Source of the DNA: a bacterium
GTDB taxonomy: Bacteria; Planctomycetota; J058; JACQDU01
DNA length: 5,719 nucleotides
Direction of reading: 5' to 3'
NCBI GenBank assembly: GCA_016200955.1
Contig: JACQDU010000311.1
Coordinates: forward strand, 1 to 5,719
Numbering within the stretch: the first letter of the stretch is position 1; every line of letters starts with the position of its first letter. A program made the translations under genes and the position numbers. Positions 4,628-5,719 of the stretch are shown piece by piece. The notes beneath the pieces were generated by a model. It was given only the letters and a program-made list of their open reading frames with translations, was not told the origin of the DNA and did not search any database.

Positions 4628-5635
4628 TCAGTCCTTGTCGCTTCTCTCGCCGAGCATGACCTTCACGTCGCGGCCCCAGCCCTCGCGCTCGAGGTGGACC
4701 ATGATCTCCTCGCCCGCGAAGTGGCCTCGCATGACGTCCTCGAAGTCCTTCACGGTGTTCACCTTCTTGCCGCCCACGATGAGGATCGTGTCGCCGGGCT
4801 TGATCCCCGACTTCTCGGCGGGGCTCTGGGGCTGCACGTCGTCCACCTTGAGCGGGCCCTTGCCGTCGGCATCGACGATCGAGACTCCCATGAAGGCGGG
4901 CTTCTTCGTCTTGGGCGGCTCCTTCACGGGGCCCGGATCGGCGGGCTTCACGGGAGGAGGAGCGGTGCGCTCGGCGGTCTTGTGGCCCAGCTCGACCGAC
5001 ACGTCGCGGTCCCAGCCCTCGCGCGAGACGCGGAGCGCGAGCTTCTGGCCGGGCTTCGAGGCCTTCAGGATCTCCTGCAGCTCGGTGTAGTCCTTGATCG
5101 CCTTGCCGTTCACGCTCGTCACGATGTCGCCCTTCTTCAGGAGGACCTTCGCGGCGGGCGAGTCGGCGACGACGCCATCCACGAAGGCGCCGGGGCCTTC
5201 GGGGTTCGCCTTCAGGAAAGCTCCCAGGAAGCCGCGCTCGCCGCCCTCGGGAGCCTTGGGAGTCTCGGTCTTGGGCTCGGGCCTCTTCGACTCGCCGCGC
5301 GAGCCGAGCTTGACGCTCAGGTCCTTCTCCCAGCCGTCGCGGGAGAGCTGGATCTTGAGCGTGTCGTTCGGGCTCACCGTGACGAGGATCGCGATGAGGT
5401 CGTGTGAGTTCGGCGTCTTCGTGCCGTTGACCGAGGTGATGAGGTCGCCCCGGTGGATGCCCGACTCCTCGGCCGGGCTCTTGGGCGCCACGTCCTCGAC
5501 GTAGGCTCCCCGGGTCGCGACGTTCTCGTCGGTCAGGTAGATCCCGAGATACCCGCCGTCCGCTCGCGCGCTGCGGGCGCAGACGAGCGAGAGGGCGGCG
5601 ACCATGAATGCGGCGTTTCGAACGACTCTAGCCAT
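4628..5635 (-). CDS. Exported triple-PDZ-domain protein without a protease domain
   Basis: This 335-residue protein starts at an ATG with AAGGAG nine bases upstream. A signal peptide (RNAAFMVAALSLVCARSARA, cleaved near residue 25 before DGGYLG) sends it across the inner membrane. The mature part is three PDZ domains at about 29-111, 135-217 and 247-329, joined by Pro/Lys/Glu-rich linkers (about 112-133 and 218-245). Each domain shows a G-[YF]-[LM]-G carboxylate-binding-type loop (GYLG, GFLG, AFMG), an SPA[EA]-type helix, a [KR]GD[LI] or PGDTI turn and a terminal strand of the form R-[DE]-G-W-x-[KR]-D-[LV]-x-V-x-LG. No protease triad or other catalytic domain is present. PDZ domains of this type bind C-terminal or internal peptides, so an adaptor or chaperone role for the two HtrA-like proteins encoded downstream is a reasonable inference. 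It is the first gene of the minus-strand run within the window. Confidence 0.9.
   Translation of the reverse strand: MARVVRNAAFMVAALSLVCARSARADGGYLGIYLTDENVATRGAYVEDVAPKSPAEESGIHRGDLITSVNGTKTPNSHDLIAILVTVSPNDTLKIQLSRDGWEKDLSVKLGSRGESKRPEPKTETPKAPEGGERGFLGAFLKANPEGPGAFVDGVVADSPAAKVLLKKGDIVTSVNGKAIKDYTELQEILKASKPGQKLALRVSREGWDRDVSVELGHKTAERTAPPPVKPADPGPVKEPPKTKKPAFMGVSIVDADGKGPLKVDDVQPQSPAEKSGIKPGDTILIVGGKKVNTVKDFEDVMRGHFAGEEIMVHLEREGWGRDVKVMLGERSDKD
4664..5024. repeat. Near-identical 25-bp direct repeat at the ends of PDZ2 and PDZ3
   Basis: Bases 4664-4688 and 5000-5024 match at 24 of 25 positions. They encode the REGW-x-RDV strand at the C-terminal ends of PDZ3 and PDZ2. The matching segment of PDZ1 (around 5320-5345) is much less similar at DNA level. 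This points to duplication or conversion between PDZ2 and PDZ3 after PDZ1 diverged. Confidence 0.7.
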
Positions 5636-5644
5636 TTTTCAAGT

Positions 5645-5650
5645 CTCCTT
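5645..5650 (-). promoter_or_regulatory. Ribosome-binding site of the triple-PDZ gene
   Basis: On the minus strand AAGGAG lies nine bases before the ATG at 5635, with an A-rich spacer (ACTTGAAAA). It supports this start over the in-frame ATG at codon 11, which would cut into the signal peptide. Confidence 0.7.
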
Positions 5651-5676
5651 CGTGACTGAGAGCTTCATGTCTTCAC

Positions 5677-5706
5677 CGGATGGGGGGCTTACGCGCCCCC
5701 CGTCCG
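5677..5706. repeat. 12-bp GC-rich hairpin upstream of the PDZ/protease cluster
   Basis: CGGATGGGGGGC (5677-5688) pairs with GCCCCCCGTCCG (5695-5706) over 12 positions with a single G-T wobble, around a six-base loop (5689-5694). It lies about 42 bases upstream of the triple-PDZ start. No T-run follows on either strand, so it may be an interspersed repeat, the end of a gene outside the window, or part of the 5' leader of the cluster. No convincing -35/-10 pair is visible in the 84 bases upstream of the ATG. Confidence 0.7.
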
Positions 5707-5719
5707 TATTCCGCGTCGC

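Noticed and set aside
3074..5407. 777-residue open frame on the plus strand
   Set aside because: It runs antisense across three genes with clear homology and across their gaps. Its Arg/Leu/Val/Asp-rich sequence has no domain signature. It is a by-product of high GC content and biased codon use.

Overview
The window is very GC-rich. Its codons end mostly in C or G, with CTC, GTC, GAG and AAG strongly preferred. It looks like one contig from a Gram-negative-type bacterium. Secreted multi-PDZ proteins, a degenerate sulfatase-modifying-factor domain and palindromic intergenic repeats would fit Planctomycetota, Acidobacteriota or a related GC-rich lineage. The sequence alone does not settle the phylum, and nothing here (rRNA, tRNA, phage or IS genes) would fix it.

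Layout: On the plus strand, bases 1-753 hold the 3' part of a gene for a protein ending in an FGE-sulfatase/SUMF1-like domain that lacks the catalytic cysteines. The 287-base convergent gap that follows contains two unrelated palindromic elements (805-893 and 964-1014) and an imperfect 18-bp direct repeat. From 5635 down to 1041, all genes lie on the minus strand and read leftward. In transcription order they are: an exported triple-PDZ protein (5635-4628); an exported HtrA-like pseudoprotease with one PDZ domain, His and Ser lost (4543-3452); an exported, apparently active HtrA/Deg-type serine protease with two PDZ domains (about 3348-1981); the ribosomal silencing factor RsfS (1870-1409); and a small coiled-coil membrane protein coupled to rsfS by a GTGA start/stop overlap (1412-1041).

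How the genes may work together: The first three minus-strand genes look like one envelope protein-quality-control unit with six PDZ domains: a working protease, a dead paralogue that could bind substrate or regulate, and a PDZ-only adaptor. Their C-terminal ends share a common PDZ motif, which suggests module duplication. rsfS and the membrane gene form a second, translationally coupled pair 110 bases further on. Most gaps between genes contain GC-rich hairpins. No clear sigma70-type promoter or T-tailed terminator is visible.
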